64,000 nt of DNA, taken from positions 248,001 to 312,000 of the forward strand of contig VDMD01000033.1 in NCBI GenBank assembly GCA_007026445.1, in the 5' to 3' direction. Origin of the DNA: Schizophyllum amplum (lineage: Eukaryota; Basidiomycota; Agaricomycetes; Agaricales; Schizophyllaceae). The notes under the pieces were generated by a model. It did no database searches. It had not been told where the DNA came from and worked only from the letters and a program-made list of their open reading frames with translations. Shown in pieces: positions 46,213 to 57,963 of this stretch (positions within the stretch are counted from its first letter, which is position 1; each line of letters opens with the position of its first letter). The translations under genes and the position numbers were made by a program.

Positions 46213-46433
46213 CTCTACGCTCTTGCTATCGAGCGTGGTACTAGCAGTAGTATCTGGGCTACATAAAGTCGAGCTTGCATCGGCCTCCTCTTCGTCGAAC
46301 AGAAGATGCTAACACGCTTGTCTCGCCTAGAGCCCACCACCGCTCTCAACGGCGAGGCCACTGGGGCGTGACGTTTGGTTCAGAAGTCACATCACCGACG
46401 TTACCCCATGCATGCAACCCTTTGTCCTGAACC

Positions 46434-48096
46434 ATGGACAACCTTCCGCCAGAGCTCCTCGTGCGTATCTTCAAAGAGGTTGACCTCATCCCCTTGAGAA
46501 TACGCAGCTTGCCAGGGCCTGTCCTCATGTCCCACACCTGCGCTTTCTGGCGCGCCATCGCTCTCGCTGAGGCCACTCTGTGGACGAACATCTCCATCAC
46601 ATTCCAAAAGGACCGCTACACCAGCAAGCTGATCAAGAGCACGGAAACCGGTTTCGCGCGGTCCAAGTCGAGTCTCGTGGATGTTGTCATCGACGCGAAG
46701 CCCTCGCTGAGGACTGAACTGCGACATCGACCGGATGCAGCTCTGACCTTCGTAAAGACGCTGAATGTCGTCCGCGCTAATGCCTCGCGTATCCGCTCTC
46801 TCCATTTCCTCTGCCCTGACGTCAATTGCGCGTACGCGCTTGTTGGCCAACTCAAGGGGACCATGGCGCCGGCCCTGATCAGCCTGCGTGTCACGGTCGA
46901 CAAAGTACGGCAGCTGTCCGACGTCGTCGCGACATTCTGGCCACCTGCACCTCCCACACCAGTCGCAAGCAACCTCCCTTTCGATTTTCTCAGCTCAGAT
47001 CAGCTTGTATGGCCCTGTATCACCGCCCCGTCTTTACGGCACCTCACCCTCAGCAGCACTTGTGTGCCAGTCGGTCCAACTCTGGAAGAGCTCACGCACC
47101 TGGACCTCGGCAGGCAGTCATTGGCGCCCCTGCCGACCACGTTTTCCTACATGGTGCGAAAATGCCCCAAATTGCAGACACTTGTATTGCAGCGATGCGT
47201 GGTCCCATGGACAGCCCCCCATTCCGTCACATCGGACATAGTTCACGCGCCCAACATTCGGCACTTATCCATCAGCTATATGCACGCCGCAAGTGTATCT
47301 GCTCTGCGCTACGCCTCGCTCCCTGCCCTGGTGTGTCTGGAGTTTGCGTACGAACTTCCTCCGCACCGACTGCAGCATCAACCCACCGATAGCGATGATC
47401 CTCTGCAGCAGCTCGTCGACCTCCTTCCTGCCCCGAGCGCGATGCCGCGTCTGCGTAAGCTCTGCTTGACGCATTTCGCCGGCCTTGGGCCTGTCAGCGC
47501 GGCCACCACAGCGTATTTCCGCGAGCTGAACACCGTCGAGCATCTGCATCTCACAGACACGGCCGGCGCGTTCATATTGCCTGTTACGACGGCGGCGGCA
47601 GTGTCGCGCAGGCGGTCTATCACATTCCTCTCGGAGATGGAATCGACCGCTAGATCCTCGCGAGGCAGACATAAGCGTTTCGATAGTACGTATACTTCAC
47701 CAGCATGCAAGCTTTCAGTTGATATGATATACAGTGAACAATGATACTTCATTCACTGATCCATCCATATTTCCTAACCTGCATACCGTTTCCCTCAACA
47801 CGTTCAGGGCCGCCGACGTAGCATGGCTTTGCAACTTCGTCGTCTCCCGCGAATCCTCAATCAGCACTGTGCGACTGTCCCCATCCGCCATGCGGCATCT
47901 GGAGGGCAGCTTGCGGAAGAGGGGAGATCATATCGAGACCGCTCGACTCCTAGTCGTCGGACTGAGGGACCGCGAGCTGGAAAACATGCTCCCCAGAGAC
48001 ATGGATCGGTGGCTGCGATCGCGAGTCAAGGTAGAGCCGGAGGACACGACGGGCATCTATCAGTCTCGACAGTCGTTCACGCCCAATTCTATATAA
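46434..48096 (+). CDS. F-box protein with leucine-rich-like tail, intact copy
   Basis: Substrate adaptor type protein for SCF ubiquitin ligases, about 540 residues in two exons. The F-box is at the very N-terminus: DNLPPELLVRIFKEVDLI, then VLMSHTCAFWRAIALAEATLW and TNISITFQ. The rest is a series of irregular leucine-rich segments: SLRHLTLSSTCV, LEELTHLDLGR, KLQTLVLQRC, NIRHLSISYM, LRKLCLTHFAG, TVEHLHLTDTA. One intron begins after KRFD near 47690 and ends near 47740. The last exon carries WLCNFVVSRESSISTVRLS and WLRSRVKVEPEDTTGIYQ. The ATG at 46434 has a good context (ACCATGG). Such F-box genes are highly expanded in Agaricomycetes. A related copy, apparently broken, lies inverted at 56486-57963. 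Confidence 0.88.
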
Positions 48097-48994
48097 TCCT
48101 TGTGAGTTCTGCTCCGTCCTGCGTCAGCGTGCCTTTCTGATTTCTGGACTTAGAGGTAGCCCTAGGATGTCGTGAGATATCCATATAGCTGAGCATCTTC
48201 AATGTTTGCATAGGTAAACCAGATGTTGAGGCATACGGACGTCCCTCCAGACGCTCACTTGCGGGGCGAACTGAAGCATGCTGCGTGTAATTTTTCGTGG
48301 GCTCTGCGAGGCCTTCAGCCCGGCTGGACTGGAAGTTGTGACCGAGCAAGGACGTCAATACGAGGTGAACCCGCAAGAAGCCAGAGTCGGTATGATAGCT
48401 CTCGACGAGATGGATCGTAGAGTATGTAGATTATCCTCACGCGTGAAGCCTACCTCTGCGTAGAGGCATTGACAATGACAGCTTGTGTATTCAATCAGGT
48501 GACGGCGATGGTGTACTCAGACGTACCCGGGTGGTATCAAGTAGTACAACGTAAACTGCTGCTGAGAGGGTCACTCTATAGGCCTGCTGGAGAAGGGAGG
48601 GAACATGGTCGCTTGGTTGCATGTATCTTGTTTCACCAAAGATTGAGTTGAAAACTTGAACATGGTGCTCACGTGCTGACACATGACCGAAGCGCAAAGT
48701 CCGCCGCCGGGGCCAGGACCTCTTCCTCTCAGCTTCCATCCTTCTTACTCCTTGACGGTGAACGGACAGTCCCGCAAAGCCATACACTCAGTAGCATCAC
48801 ACACAAGATGCACAGTCGACAGCAGGCGGATCGCAGTCTACGAACAGTCACTAGTCACCATTTGAATAGACGATAGCAAGTTGCTAAACTTGTCCCTCGC
48901 CATCGCGAGCATGGCCCACCGCGTCACTTGTTTCTCTACCACCATCTTCCGCGCCTCCAGCAGCGTCATCAAGTGACACACTGGAAACAGACAC
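48097..48994. other. Intergenic region
   Basis: About 900 bp between the F-box gene and the amidohydrolase. Short frames on both strands, no exon chain or motif; nothing recognised. Confidence 0.45.
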
Positions 48995-50617
48995 ATGAAT
49001 ATGAAGGTCACCAACTTGTATACTTCGGCCCTCTTCGACTCCCTCGCGCGCAAGCTCGTGCGCGACCAGGTCATCTCCGTATCCGAAGAATACGGCATCA
49101 TCGTTGACGTCCAGACGTATGATCCCGCGCAATTCGATGAGCTCGTCGCCCGGGACCATGCGCGAGGGATCACTACGATGGACGTACGACATCTCACGAT
49201 CCTACCGGGCTTCGTCGACGTTCATGTGCACAGTGCGTTCTCTGCCAACCTGCCAATTCCCCCACTGAAAGTCAATGGCACAGTGTTCCTGCACGCTTAC
49301 AACGAAGTATCCTGGACGGACCAAAACACGCAGGAGAACGTGATCGAGCGCACGATCCGTGCGACGGTCGCTGCGAAGAAGACGCTGCTCTCCGGTTATA
49401 CAGCCGTGCGCGACCTGGGCACCGAGGGCGCGGGCGACGCGGACATCTCGCTGCGCAAGTGCATCTCTGAAGGCATCATCCCCGGCCCGCGCTACTTCAC
49501 GGCGAACCGCGCGATTGTGTCGACGGGCGCGTATGGGCCAAAGAGCAAGATCATTCTGAACCGAGAGGGCGTCGAGGGCGTCGCCGGAGCAGAGGCGGCG
49601 AGCGGGCGTGAGGCATGCGTCGAGGCGGTCCGCAGGCAAATAGGCGCGGGTGCGGACTGGATCAAGGTGTGCTTTCGTGCCACGCCTGTCGTGAACCTCG
49701 CTCACCCTGCACCAGATCTACGCGGACTATCGTCCCTTGGGCCGTCAAGTGCCTGCGTTTATCGGGCGCCCAACCATTAACATCCCTCTCTTCAATCGCG
49801 ACGAGATGGCAGCTATGATCGACACCGCCCATGCGTACGGCGTCCGCGTCGCCGCGCACGCGTCCAACTTTGCATCCATCGAGACATTGCTCCCGCTTGG
49901 CATCGACAGCGTCGAGCACGGACAGGGCATCTGCACGCCCACGCCCTCACCGTTCCAGAGTGTACTGAGCACACCGGCCTACCCATCGCCTTCCGCCGAG
50001 CAAACCGAGGATCTCACCCTCCTCCGCGCTATACGAGGGTCCACAACGACCTGGGTGCCGACGCTGTCTATCTTCCATCCCGAGCCTGGCGCGGACGCGA
50101 TGGCGAAGGAGAAGTGGCGCATGCTGTCCCGCGCGTTCCAGGCCGCGGTGCGGGAGGGTCTCGACGATAATTTGGCTTGCGGAGGGGACACCGGACCGTT
50201 TCCGCACGGGGACAATGCGCTGGAGATGCAGCTCATGCGACGGCTGGGCGCGCCATGGGAGAAGGTTCTTAGCTGGTGCACGTTCGGCGGGTACAGATGC
50301 ATCATAGGCGGGCGAGTTGGTGAGGCGGTTTCGTCTATTGTGAATGGACATGAGTCTTACGAAGCGCAGATCCCGAGGCGAAGACCGGGAAGCAACTAGT
50401 GGACGAGGTCGTGATGGGTGTCAAGCAGGGTACCTTGGGGCCAAACGAGATTCCGTTCGGCGTCATTCGAGCAGGCTGGGCTGCTGACATAGTAGGTCTG
50501 CGCGGTGTTGTCGATGGACCTGCGGATGAGTTCGAGCGGGCGGTCTCGAAGGACTCGGTAGACTTCGTTATGAAGGCGGGTGTCATATACAAGGCTGGAG
50601 GAAAAGAAGTTGTGTAG
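48995..50617 (+). CDS. Metal-dependent amidohydrolase (imidazolonepropionase-like)
   Basis: TIM-barrel amidohydrolase, about 480 residues in six or so exons. It opens MNMKVTNLYTSALFDSLARK, with a small beta-sandwich and then LTILPGFVDVHVHSAF, the H-x-H metal motif at the end of strand 1. KKTLLSGYTAVRDLGTEGAG and GPRYFTANRAIVSTGAYGP are typical of the imidazolonepropionase/prolidase-like branch. IGAGADWIKIYADYR holds the Lys that may be carboxylated. GVRVAAHASNFASIETLLPL and GIDSVEHG supply His ligands. NLACGGDTGPFPHGDNALE holds the final Asp. The C-terminal part rebuilds the sandwich (GVIRAGWAADIVGLRG) and ends AGGKEVV. It lies just upstream of a class III aminotransferase on the same strand. 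Substrate unknown, likely a cyclic amide or dipeptide. Confidence 0.9.
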
Positions 50618-50816
50618 TAACAGAGTTCTTAAGCTATCCGCGGTACTATACATGCTCCTCAGAAGTTCAACGTTCAACCTCGACTTGTGGGCGCCCAGAT
50701 AAGATAACCGTTCGCCTTCGGCGTTTACCGTACCAAGAATACGTTATACGCGTCTATGACATTGACTTGTCTATGACTGGCCTGCGGCGTATCGCTCCTT
50801 CTCTCCGTTCCCCACC

Positions 50817-52648
50817 ATGCTGCGCTCGACGACGAAAACCGCGCTGAGCAGCGTCGCACGCCAGAGGTACGCGTATCCCCCCGGTACCCGTTGCGCACAC
50901 CATCTCACGCCGATCGTCGCAGCACGCGTTCTGCGTCGACTTACGGTGCCCTGCACGACTTTGGCACGCACCATGTCAATAAGGGGGTAGGGCGTCTGGT
51001 CCCCGGGATCATGGAGAAGGGCGAGGGCTCGTATGTCACCTACGAAGATGGGCGCAAGATGCTCGACTTCACCTGCGGAATCGGCGTGACGAACCTCGGT
51101 GCGTCCTGCGTACAACATTCTCCCCCATTCTGACCTAAGCTATGTGTAGGTCATTGTCACCCCAAGGTCAGCAAGGCCGCGGCGGAGCAGTGCATGAAAA
51201 TCGTGCACTCGCAGAACAGCATTTCCTTCCACCGGCCCTACCTCGAGCTCATCGAGCGGCTGCTGCCCACGATGCCGGACCCCTCCCTCGACTCGTTCTT
51301 TTTCTGGAACTCAGGCTCGGAGGCGGTCGAGGGCGCACTCAAGATGGCGCGGCTGATGACGGGGCGGAAGGGCTTTATCTGCATGCAGGGTGCGTGCTAG
51401 GCGAGCCATCGGGACGGGATGCGCGTACGACTGACCGCACACAGGCGCGTATCACGGACGGACGTACGGCGCGATGGCGGTCACGAAGAGCAAGACGATC
51501 TACTCGGAGGGTACTGGGCCGTTGATGGTGGGCCTGGCGTCATGTGTATAGCGCCTGTCGTATTCTGACGACCTCGCAGCCCATGGTGTACACAGCGCCT
51601 TATCCCTACTTCCACCAACTCGGCCTGTCGCCGGACTCAACCCCTGAAGAGCACACGCGCGCGGCTCTGCATCAACTGCAGCTTCTGTTCAAGCAGCAGA
51701 TTCGGCCAGACAGCGTCGCGGCGATCATCATCGAGCCCCTGCTAGGTTAGCAATCGTCTGCTTCCGTGTGGGTGTCGCTCATGACCTTGAGCAGGCGAGG
51801 GTGGCTACGTGCCCGCTCCGACATCCTACCTCAAGGCCCTGCGCGAGCTCTGCGACAAGCACGGCATCCTGCTTATTGTCGACGAGGTGCAGAGCGGCTT
51901 CGCCCGCACAGGCAAGTGGTGGTGCATCGAGCACAGCGGCGTCCGCCCCGATATTATGACCTTTGCCAAGGTTCGCCGTGGATGTGTGAAGTGTTGCATA
52001 TCTTTCTGACGATGGATGACGCGCAGGGCCTAGCGAATGGCTTCCCGCTTAGTGGAATTGTGAGCCGCAAGGAGCTGACCGACAAGCTGAAGCCGGGATG
52101 TATGGTGAGTGCGGTCCGTAGTCGAATCATATCCCGTACTTAACGTCGCATCAGGGTGGCACGTATGCTGGTAATGCAGTGTCCTGCGCTGCGGCTATTG
52201 CCGTCTGTGATGCGGTCAAGGAAGAAAAGATTCTCGAGAACGTCGACGTTCGGTGAGGGATTTGCATACGACGCCAGTCATGTGCGGGGCTAACCATCTA
52301 CCCAGCTCAAAGCAGCTGTTCGCAGCCCTCGAGTCCCTGCGCTCTGACCCCGAAGTCGGCAAATACCTCCTCGACGTGCGCGGGCAGGGCTTGATGGCCG
52401 CCATCGAGTTCGCGCGGCCACCGCAGGATATTGACATCGATCTCGCGACTGAGGGCGTCGAGGGATGCCCGTCGAACTTCGCTGCGCGCGTGGGCAAGAA
52501 GTGCATCGAGAAGGGGATGCTCATCTTGACAACGAGCATTTACGAGGTGCTCCGTATCATTCCGGCTCTCAACGTCAGCGAGGCGGACATGGCGAAGGGT
52601 TGTGAGATTATCACACAGGCCGTGAAGGAGGTCGCGAAGGAGGGTTGA
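50817..52648 (+). CDS. Class III PLP aminotransferase (4-aminobutyrate aminotransferase-like)
   Basis: Omega-aminotransferase, about 455 residues in ten or so exons. Exon 1, [16 protein letters not shown], is spliced to [18 protein letters not shown]; the Arg/Ser-rich start suggests mitochondrial import. The PLP site is [19 protein letters not shown], then [52 protein letters not shown] (Asp contacting the pyridine ring) and [17 protein letters not shown] (Schiff-base Lys) follow in normal order. [14 protein letters not shown] binds cofactor phosphate from the partner subunit. It ends [13 protein letters not shown]. Close families are GABA transaminase, acetylornithine aminotransferase and diaminobutyrate aminotransferase. 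The branch here looks nearest to 4-aminobutyrate/acetylornithine-like fungal enzymes. Confidence 0.9.
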
Positions 52649-52940
52649 ATGGACACTTTGTGTAATTGAACACCATGTACTCACCCAGATGTAATGTACG
52701 CTTGGATAGTGCCCGACTAAAACACTTGGCTCATCTCCGCGAACAGGTGAAGTGCGACAAAATGGGTCTACTAGTAGTACGCCGGTCGAACGTTGGATGC
52801 CACTCGGCAATCGCCGGGGCATTACCGGATCGTCGGCCCGCAGTGAACGCGATCGATACCCCCGACGTACCCCCGACGTGCTCGCGGTGCGCCGCCTAGA
52901 ACATCCCGAGAGCGCTCCAAGTCCTTTGCCTCTTACCACC

Positions 52941-54376
52941 ATGTCCGCCGTCGACGCCGTATTCAAGATCATACCCACCATACAGGACTACGACTGGGGC
53001 AAGGTAGGCGAAGCCTCCAAGGTCGCCCAGCTCGCTGCCGCCTCCAAGGTCCCCGGCTTCACGCTGAACGCGGAGACCCCGTATGCGGAGGTATGCAATT
53101 GATTCATCATGATTGGAGGATATGTTTACAGTGGAAGGTGTAGTTGTGGATGGGGACGCACCCCAAGTCGTCGTCTGTGCTTCAGTCCGATGCGAGCACG
53201 ACACTGGCGAAGCACCTTGCCGCGCACCCCGAGCTCATGGGGGAGCAGGTGACAGCGAAGTTCGAGGGAGATGGGACGAAGGAGGGGAACCTGCCCTTCC
53301 TATTCAAAGTCCTTTCCATTCAGAAGGCTCTCAGTATTCAGACGCATCCTGACAAGCAGAAGGCGGGCATCCTGCACAAGGAAAAGCCGGACATCTATAA
53401 AGGCGAGTGAGCGACATTATTGCGTATCGCTGCGCGTATGATGGTACTTACCCGACTTGCTCAGACCCAAACCACAAGCCTGAAATGGCGCTTGCCTTGA
53501 CGCCATTTAAGGCGATGTGCGGATTCCTCCCCCTGGAGAAGATCGTACACCACCTGTTGACGACCCCCGAGTTCACTGCCCTTGTCCCGCCTAAATTGAT
53601 GACCTCCTTCATGGTCTCTATTAACAATCCCGAGCGAGCGAAATCGTACCTGAAAGACCTCTTCGCCACCATCATGACTCTCCCGGAATCGACATACGGC
53701 CCACAGCTCACGGCGCTCGTCGCTAGGTACAAGGCAGGGGACCTCAAAGCCGGCGAGCTACGGGATGTCGTTGAGCTTGTGCTGAAGCTGGATGAGGACT
53801 TCCCTGGCGACATCGGCATATGGTGCGCCTTCCTGCTCAACTACCTCACGCTGGAAAAGGGCGAGGCCATCTTCCTGGGCGCGGGTGAGCCGCACGCCTA
53901 CGTCTACGGCGGTGCGTACCTATCTTCTGCAAAAATTGGACGAGAAGGGTGGCTAACAGGCGGAAACAGACATCATGGAGTGCATGGCAAACTCGGACAA
54001 CGTTATCCGCGCGGGGCTGACGCCCAAGTTACGGGATATTCCCAATCTCGTGGATGGCCTAACATATGTGCCGGGTCCGGGGACGAAGCACGCCGTACAA
54101 CCAACCGCCTTCTCGTCGCCGTCGCGCCTGTACGACCCCCCAATTCCTGAATTCTCTGTCGTCATGACGGCGCTTGGGGCAGGAGAGGCGGACACGCACC
54201 GCGTCGTGAATGGCCCAAGCATCGCGATTGTGACGGAGGGCGCGGCTGCTGTGTCCTGGGGCAGCGGTGAGCTGCAGGTTAGCGTCGGGGACGTCTTCTT
54301 CGTCGGCAGCGGCCTCGAGCTGTCGGTGAAGGCGTCGGACCAGCTGGTGCTGTTCCGGGCGTTCGTTGAGGCGTGA
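52941..54376 (+). CDS. PMI40: Mannose-6-phosphate isomerase, type I
   Basis: Cytosolic zinc enzyme converting fructose-6-phosphate to mannose-6-phosphate, the entry to GDP-mannose, N-glycans and mannan. About 395 residues in five exons. It starts MSAVDAVFKIIPTIQDYDWG, then GKVGEASKVAQLAA and YAELWMGTHPKSSSV. The zinc ligands are visible: QTHPDK (Gln, His), YKDPNHKPEMALAL (Glu) and AGEPHAYVYG (His). The catalytic Arg segment is SDNVIRAGLTPKLRD. The C-terminal cupin domain has SIAIVTEGAAAVSWG and GDVFFVGSG. All family motifs are intact. The ATG at 52941 sits in CCACCATGTC. Two CCCCCGACGT direct repeats lie about 70 bp upstream (52859-52880). Confidence 0.96.
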
Positions 54377-55249
54377 GGGTGACGACGGTACTTACCTTGG
54401 CTGCGCAGTCGCGGAGGTCAACGGCTGGTCGACGGGAAGGTGAGGGCATCGCGCGGTCGGAAGAACCAAGTGTACGTATAGAAGGATACAAATTGTACTG
54501 GTGTACTGCAGGGTAGGCGGCATGGTCGAGGTCCGCTTCCGCAAGCGGCGGGCTTCTTTCTGGAACGCCTCTCATGATACGTGATCCGTCACTCGGGAAG
54601 ACCATGGGAAGCGTGTATGTCCATTCAACGGTCCGATGCCGCTCTGATGCGTCGTCTACCCAATACTCGCCTCGTCCCTCGCCCTTTCTTGGGAAGGCAC
54701 ATACCTGCGCCACTGTATCAGCCGCGAATTCTGACGAGAGTATCTACGACTTGGTTGATGTGCTCATGCTCGTGCCATCATCCATGCCTTATACTGAGGT
54801 CAGGTAAGCAAGAACGGCTATCGCAGCGCTGTCGCGAGCGAGGTAAGAATTGGCCGGACTTTTCCCCTGAGCGCTGACTTTGAATTCAAACTTGACAAAC
54901 AGTCTTCAACATGTGTACTGATCTCAGCTCAGCTTTCACGGTCCTCATCGGTAGTGCCCTTTGACTTGAGTGCTGCCCCTTCAACTAACCCTTTCACAGA
55001 TCGGTCTTTACCACTGCCAGATCTGAAAAGGTGCGTCACCTCCATTGTGGGCCCCATCCGACGCTCCCCGCTATGAGACATTCTTGGTCGAAGCGTGAAC
55101 GTCGTGATGTAATTACACACCAGCAACACTTTTTCGAGGTTACTTATAACCGCCATCAACGCAACGGTACCTCCTACTGTAGGCGCCATCGCTCAACATC
55201 GGCTCGCTGAATACGTCCCGTTCGCTGCACAGCTGAACACGACGACACG
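54377..55249. other. Intergenic region
   Basis: About 870 bp between the isomerase and the kelch gene. No supportable gene; the right 250 bp is AT-richer and probably the kelch-gene promoter. Confidence 0.5.
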
Positions 55250-56341
55250 ATGTGCGACGCGTTGCCACCTTTGCGCGCGTCCTGGACGCGGGTGCACACG
55301 TCTATCCCCCGTGCCCTTTCCTCACACTCTCTCGCCATTGTGAACGACTACGCTTATGTCTTCGGCGGCGAGCAGCAGGCGCGCAGGCCCGTCGATAACG
55401 CGATGCATGCGTACACCCTTCCCGGGGCTTCGGAGCTGCTCGCTGCCACCTTCCACGCTGATTATGACCATATAGTCCCGGAAGCCGGCGGAGGTGGTCC
55501 CGTCCCACCGCCGCGCGTTGGCCACACTGGCGCAGCCATAGGCGCCCTCATCTACGTTTTTGGTGGATGTGATAGCCCCGCTATGGCTCCTCTGGAAGAG
55601 CGTGGCCGCCTTTGGATTTTCAACACGGCGAACCGGAAGTGGACGCACCTCGACCCCGTCCCCGCTTCGCCCATCCCGTCCGCTCGCTCGTATCATACCT
55701 CTGTGGCCACGAACATCTCCTTTACGGGGACATCGGACGGACTCGCAGCCGCAGGAACGGTGCTCGTGCACGCTGGCCGCAAAGAGAACGTGCGATTCAA
55801 CGACACCTGGGCATTTGATGTTGCATCGCGGACGTGGAAGCAACTCCCAGACGGGCCAGCACCACCCCGAGGCGGTCCTGCGGTCGCCTTCGCGCAAGGC
55901 AAGCTCTGGCGATTCGGTGGCTTCGACGGGAATCGCGAGCTCGGCGGGCAGCTCGATTTCCTCGACATGCGAGCACCGCGGGAGTGGAGCAGTGTTCCCG
56001 TCCCCGACGGGCAGGGACCTGGCCCGCGCTGTGTGGCGGGAATGCAGCTCATGACGGCAGCGGGCGGAAGGGAGTACCTGGTGGTATTTGGCGGTGAGCG
56101 TGCTCCCAGTGCTCAAGGGCACGCGGGCGCGGGAAGATTCTGGGGAGACGTATGGGCATACGCGCTGGGTGAGGAAGCGGGATGGAGGCAGGTGGAAACG
56201 GACGATACGGAGAAGATGGGTGAACGAGGGTGGTTCGCGAGCGCAGGCGGCATACGCGGCGGGTCCGCTGTCCTACTCTGGGGAGGTCTGAATGCACAGA
56301 ACAGGCGGGAGGACGATGGGTGGCTTCTATCGCTGCGGTAA
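55250..56341 (+). CDS. Kelch-repeat protein, intronless
   Basis: 363 residues forming one beta-propeller, with no other domain. Repeats carry the G-G and W/Y pattern: AIVNDYAYVFGGEQQ, GALIYVFGGCDSP with LWIFNTANRKWTHLDP, VLVHAGRKENVRFNDTW with DVASRTWKQLPDG, GKLWRFGGFDGNRELGG, YLVVFGGERAP with FWGDVWAYALG, and AVLLWGGLNAQNR near the end. Propeller closure by N- and C-terminal strands is plausible. The only clearly intronless gene in this otherwise intron-rich window, which could mean retroposition or simply a compact family. No signal peptide. Similar propellers act in scaffolding or ubiquitin pathways; no specific role is assignable. Confidence 0.88.
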   Translation: MCDALPPLRASWTRVHTSIPRALSSHSLAIVNDYAYVFGGEQQARRPVDNAMHAYTLPGASELLAATFHADYDHIVPEAGGGGPVPPPRVGHTGAAIGALIYVFGGCDSPAMAPLEERGRLWIFNTANRKWTHLDPVPASPIPSARSYHTSVATNISFTGTSDGLAAAGTVLVHAGRKENVRFNDTWAFDVASRTWKQLPDGPAPPRGGPAVAFAQGKLWRFGGFDGNRELGGQLDFLDMRAPREWSSVPVPDGQGPGPRCVAGMQLMTAAGGREYLVVFGGERAPSAQGHAGAGRFWGDVWAYALGEEAGWRQVETDDTEKMGERGWFASAGGIRGGSAVLLWGGLNAQNRREDDGWLLSLR

Positions 56342-56485
56342 TAGAATCGGCACATTCGTGATATAAGATGGATGGGTATCGGATACATACCACTGCCGGT
56401 ACGCGTGCGCGCAGCTACTTGCTTAGTCTAGACTTGAAAGTGACGAGGATGAACATAGTGCTTCTTCGGCAGGAGAGTCAACTCA

Positions 56486-57963
56486 CTAGACAGGTGCTTT
56501 CCTATTAGCCTGATAGATACCAGCGGTATCCTCCAATTCAACCTTGAAGCGGGAGCGCAACCACTCAGCCGCACCCTTCAGTTCTCCCCAGCGTCCCTCC
56601 AGGATACACATGGCGGAGGGCGACAAACGCACGGTTTCGATGGAAGATTCGCGGGAAACCACAAATCTGTAAAGCCAGGTCACATCGGAGGGCTTGAACG
56701 TCTGGCCGATGGATATAGTGCGCAGCCGCGGGAACATGAGAGGCTTCGGTCTCATAGTGCTTGCTGTGATGCGCCCACTCTCCTCGCTGACGACGGTTTC
56801 TGTTGATGGACCACCATAGACTGACTGTCTGTCCGAGCGCTTTGCTCCATGCCTATTGTGACCGGGCACAGGAAGTAATTTGTCGCCGGGCGTATTTGTG
56901 AGGTGTAGGTGCTCAATGCTGACCAATGTACAAAGATACGCTCTGGACTTCGCATCGAGAGGGTGACCGACAAGGAAGTCGGATAGACAAAGTTTTCGCA
57001 GATGAGGCATTTGCTCTGCAGGAGGTAGGAGATCGCTTAGCGACATAGGCGCGCGGAATACATACCCTCGTGGTCCCCTATCAGGGAGGTCACGCGCAAA
57101 TTCCAGACTCTCCAGCCCGGGAAACGACGCGAAACGCAGGACAGACGGCGATCCGGTTGTCGAATAACTGATGGATAGATGCTTGACTGACGCCGCGCAG
57201 ATGATATCTGTATTGGGCTGATGCAAACCCCGCTGTGCCGTAGCACAAGCGTCTGTACATCCGGGCAGCGCTGAACCATGGCAGCGAACGTAGTCGAACA
57301 GTTTGTGAGAGATTCCATCGCCACATCTAGATAGGTGACCTTCTCCATGACGCCGGTCACTGGCACAACGACACCGCTGTTGACAAAGCGCTGAAGACGA
57401 GGGGCGGAGAAGCAGGGCCACGCAAGAGGTGCTCTACTAGGGATCTTAATGTCGTTGGTTTTCAGGTAGAAGGTCATGGCGCCGCCGTCACGGAGGCAAC
57501 AGAGCCTCGCATCGATGCGCAGGCTGACAAGCTCTAGCAACGTGATGCCTGCGAGCTGACCGATGACGAGATATGCTGAGATATCATCTGAGCAGCAAAA
57601 GTGAAGCGTTCGGGTTCGATGGGCATGTTCACGAACCTCCGCCATAGCCTTGGCGAGGACCGGTGCCGGCCGCCCGAGTTCCAACTCCGAGCTGTAGGGC
57701 TCCGAGTCGATACGCACATCGACAAGGCAGGCTTTCGAGCGCGAGAACCACCGCTTCGCACGGTCGACAGGGTCGTGTCCGAGTGCGGCCCGCTTAATAT
57801 CGACGGTGATATTGGTCCACAGCGTCGCATCGTCGAGCGCGATGGCGCGCCACAAAGCGCACACCTGGCCCATGAGCACGGGCGCCGGAAAGCTAGCGCT
57901 CGAACGAGTAGCATCGTATTCTTTGAAGATGTGCACCATGATTTCGGATGGCAGGAAGTCTAT
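56486..57963 (-). pseudogene. F-box protein copy, apparently broken (start lost, frameshift)
   Basis: Relative of the intact F-box gene at 46434-48096, inverted. The reading frame carries DFLPSEIMVHIFKEYD, MGQVCALWRAIALDDATLW and TNITVDIK, then LDVAMESLTNCSTTFAAMVQ and VQTLVLRHSG. Near 57210-57235 the homologous reading jumps to another frame, giving NTDIICAASVKHLSISYSTT and onward to WLRSRFKVELEDTAGIYQ. No GT-AG pair of usable size repairs this. Where the intact copy starts with ATG, this copy has ATA (57961-57963). The next ATG is at 57939, inside the F-box. Two independent defects suggest a decaying copy. Use of an upstream exon, or a sequence error at the frameshift, cannot be excluded. 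Confidence 0.7.

Larger units (their letters stand above)
45538..46235 (+). repeat. Diverged tandem array, four ~175-bp units (two ~350-bp dimers)
   Basis: Four units share an A/G-GGCTGGTA segment, a CTCGCGACA...GACTTGCTC-type segment and one long palindrome. Units 1 and 3 share GACGAGA-TCCGA-GTCAATCTTC; units 2 and 4 share GATCTGCTCGACTTGCTCGA. So the array is a duplicated A-B dimer. Units differ in many positions; only the palindromes stay almost unchanged. Confidence 0.75.
45337..46433. other. Intergenic region with palindrome array
   Basis: About 1.1 kb between RRP43 and the F-box gene, both on the plus strand. 45538-46235 is a diverged tandem array (described separately). TATATAAA at 45736-45743 lies 36 bp after the first palindrome, but no coding start follows at a normal distance. 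Confidence 0.6.
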
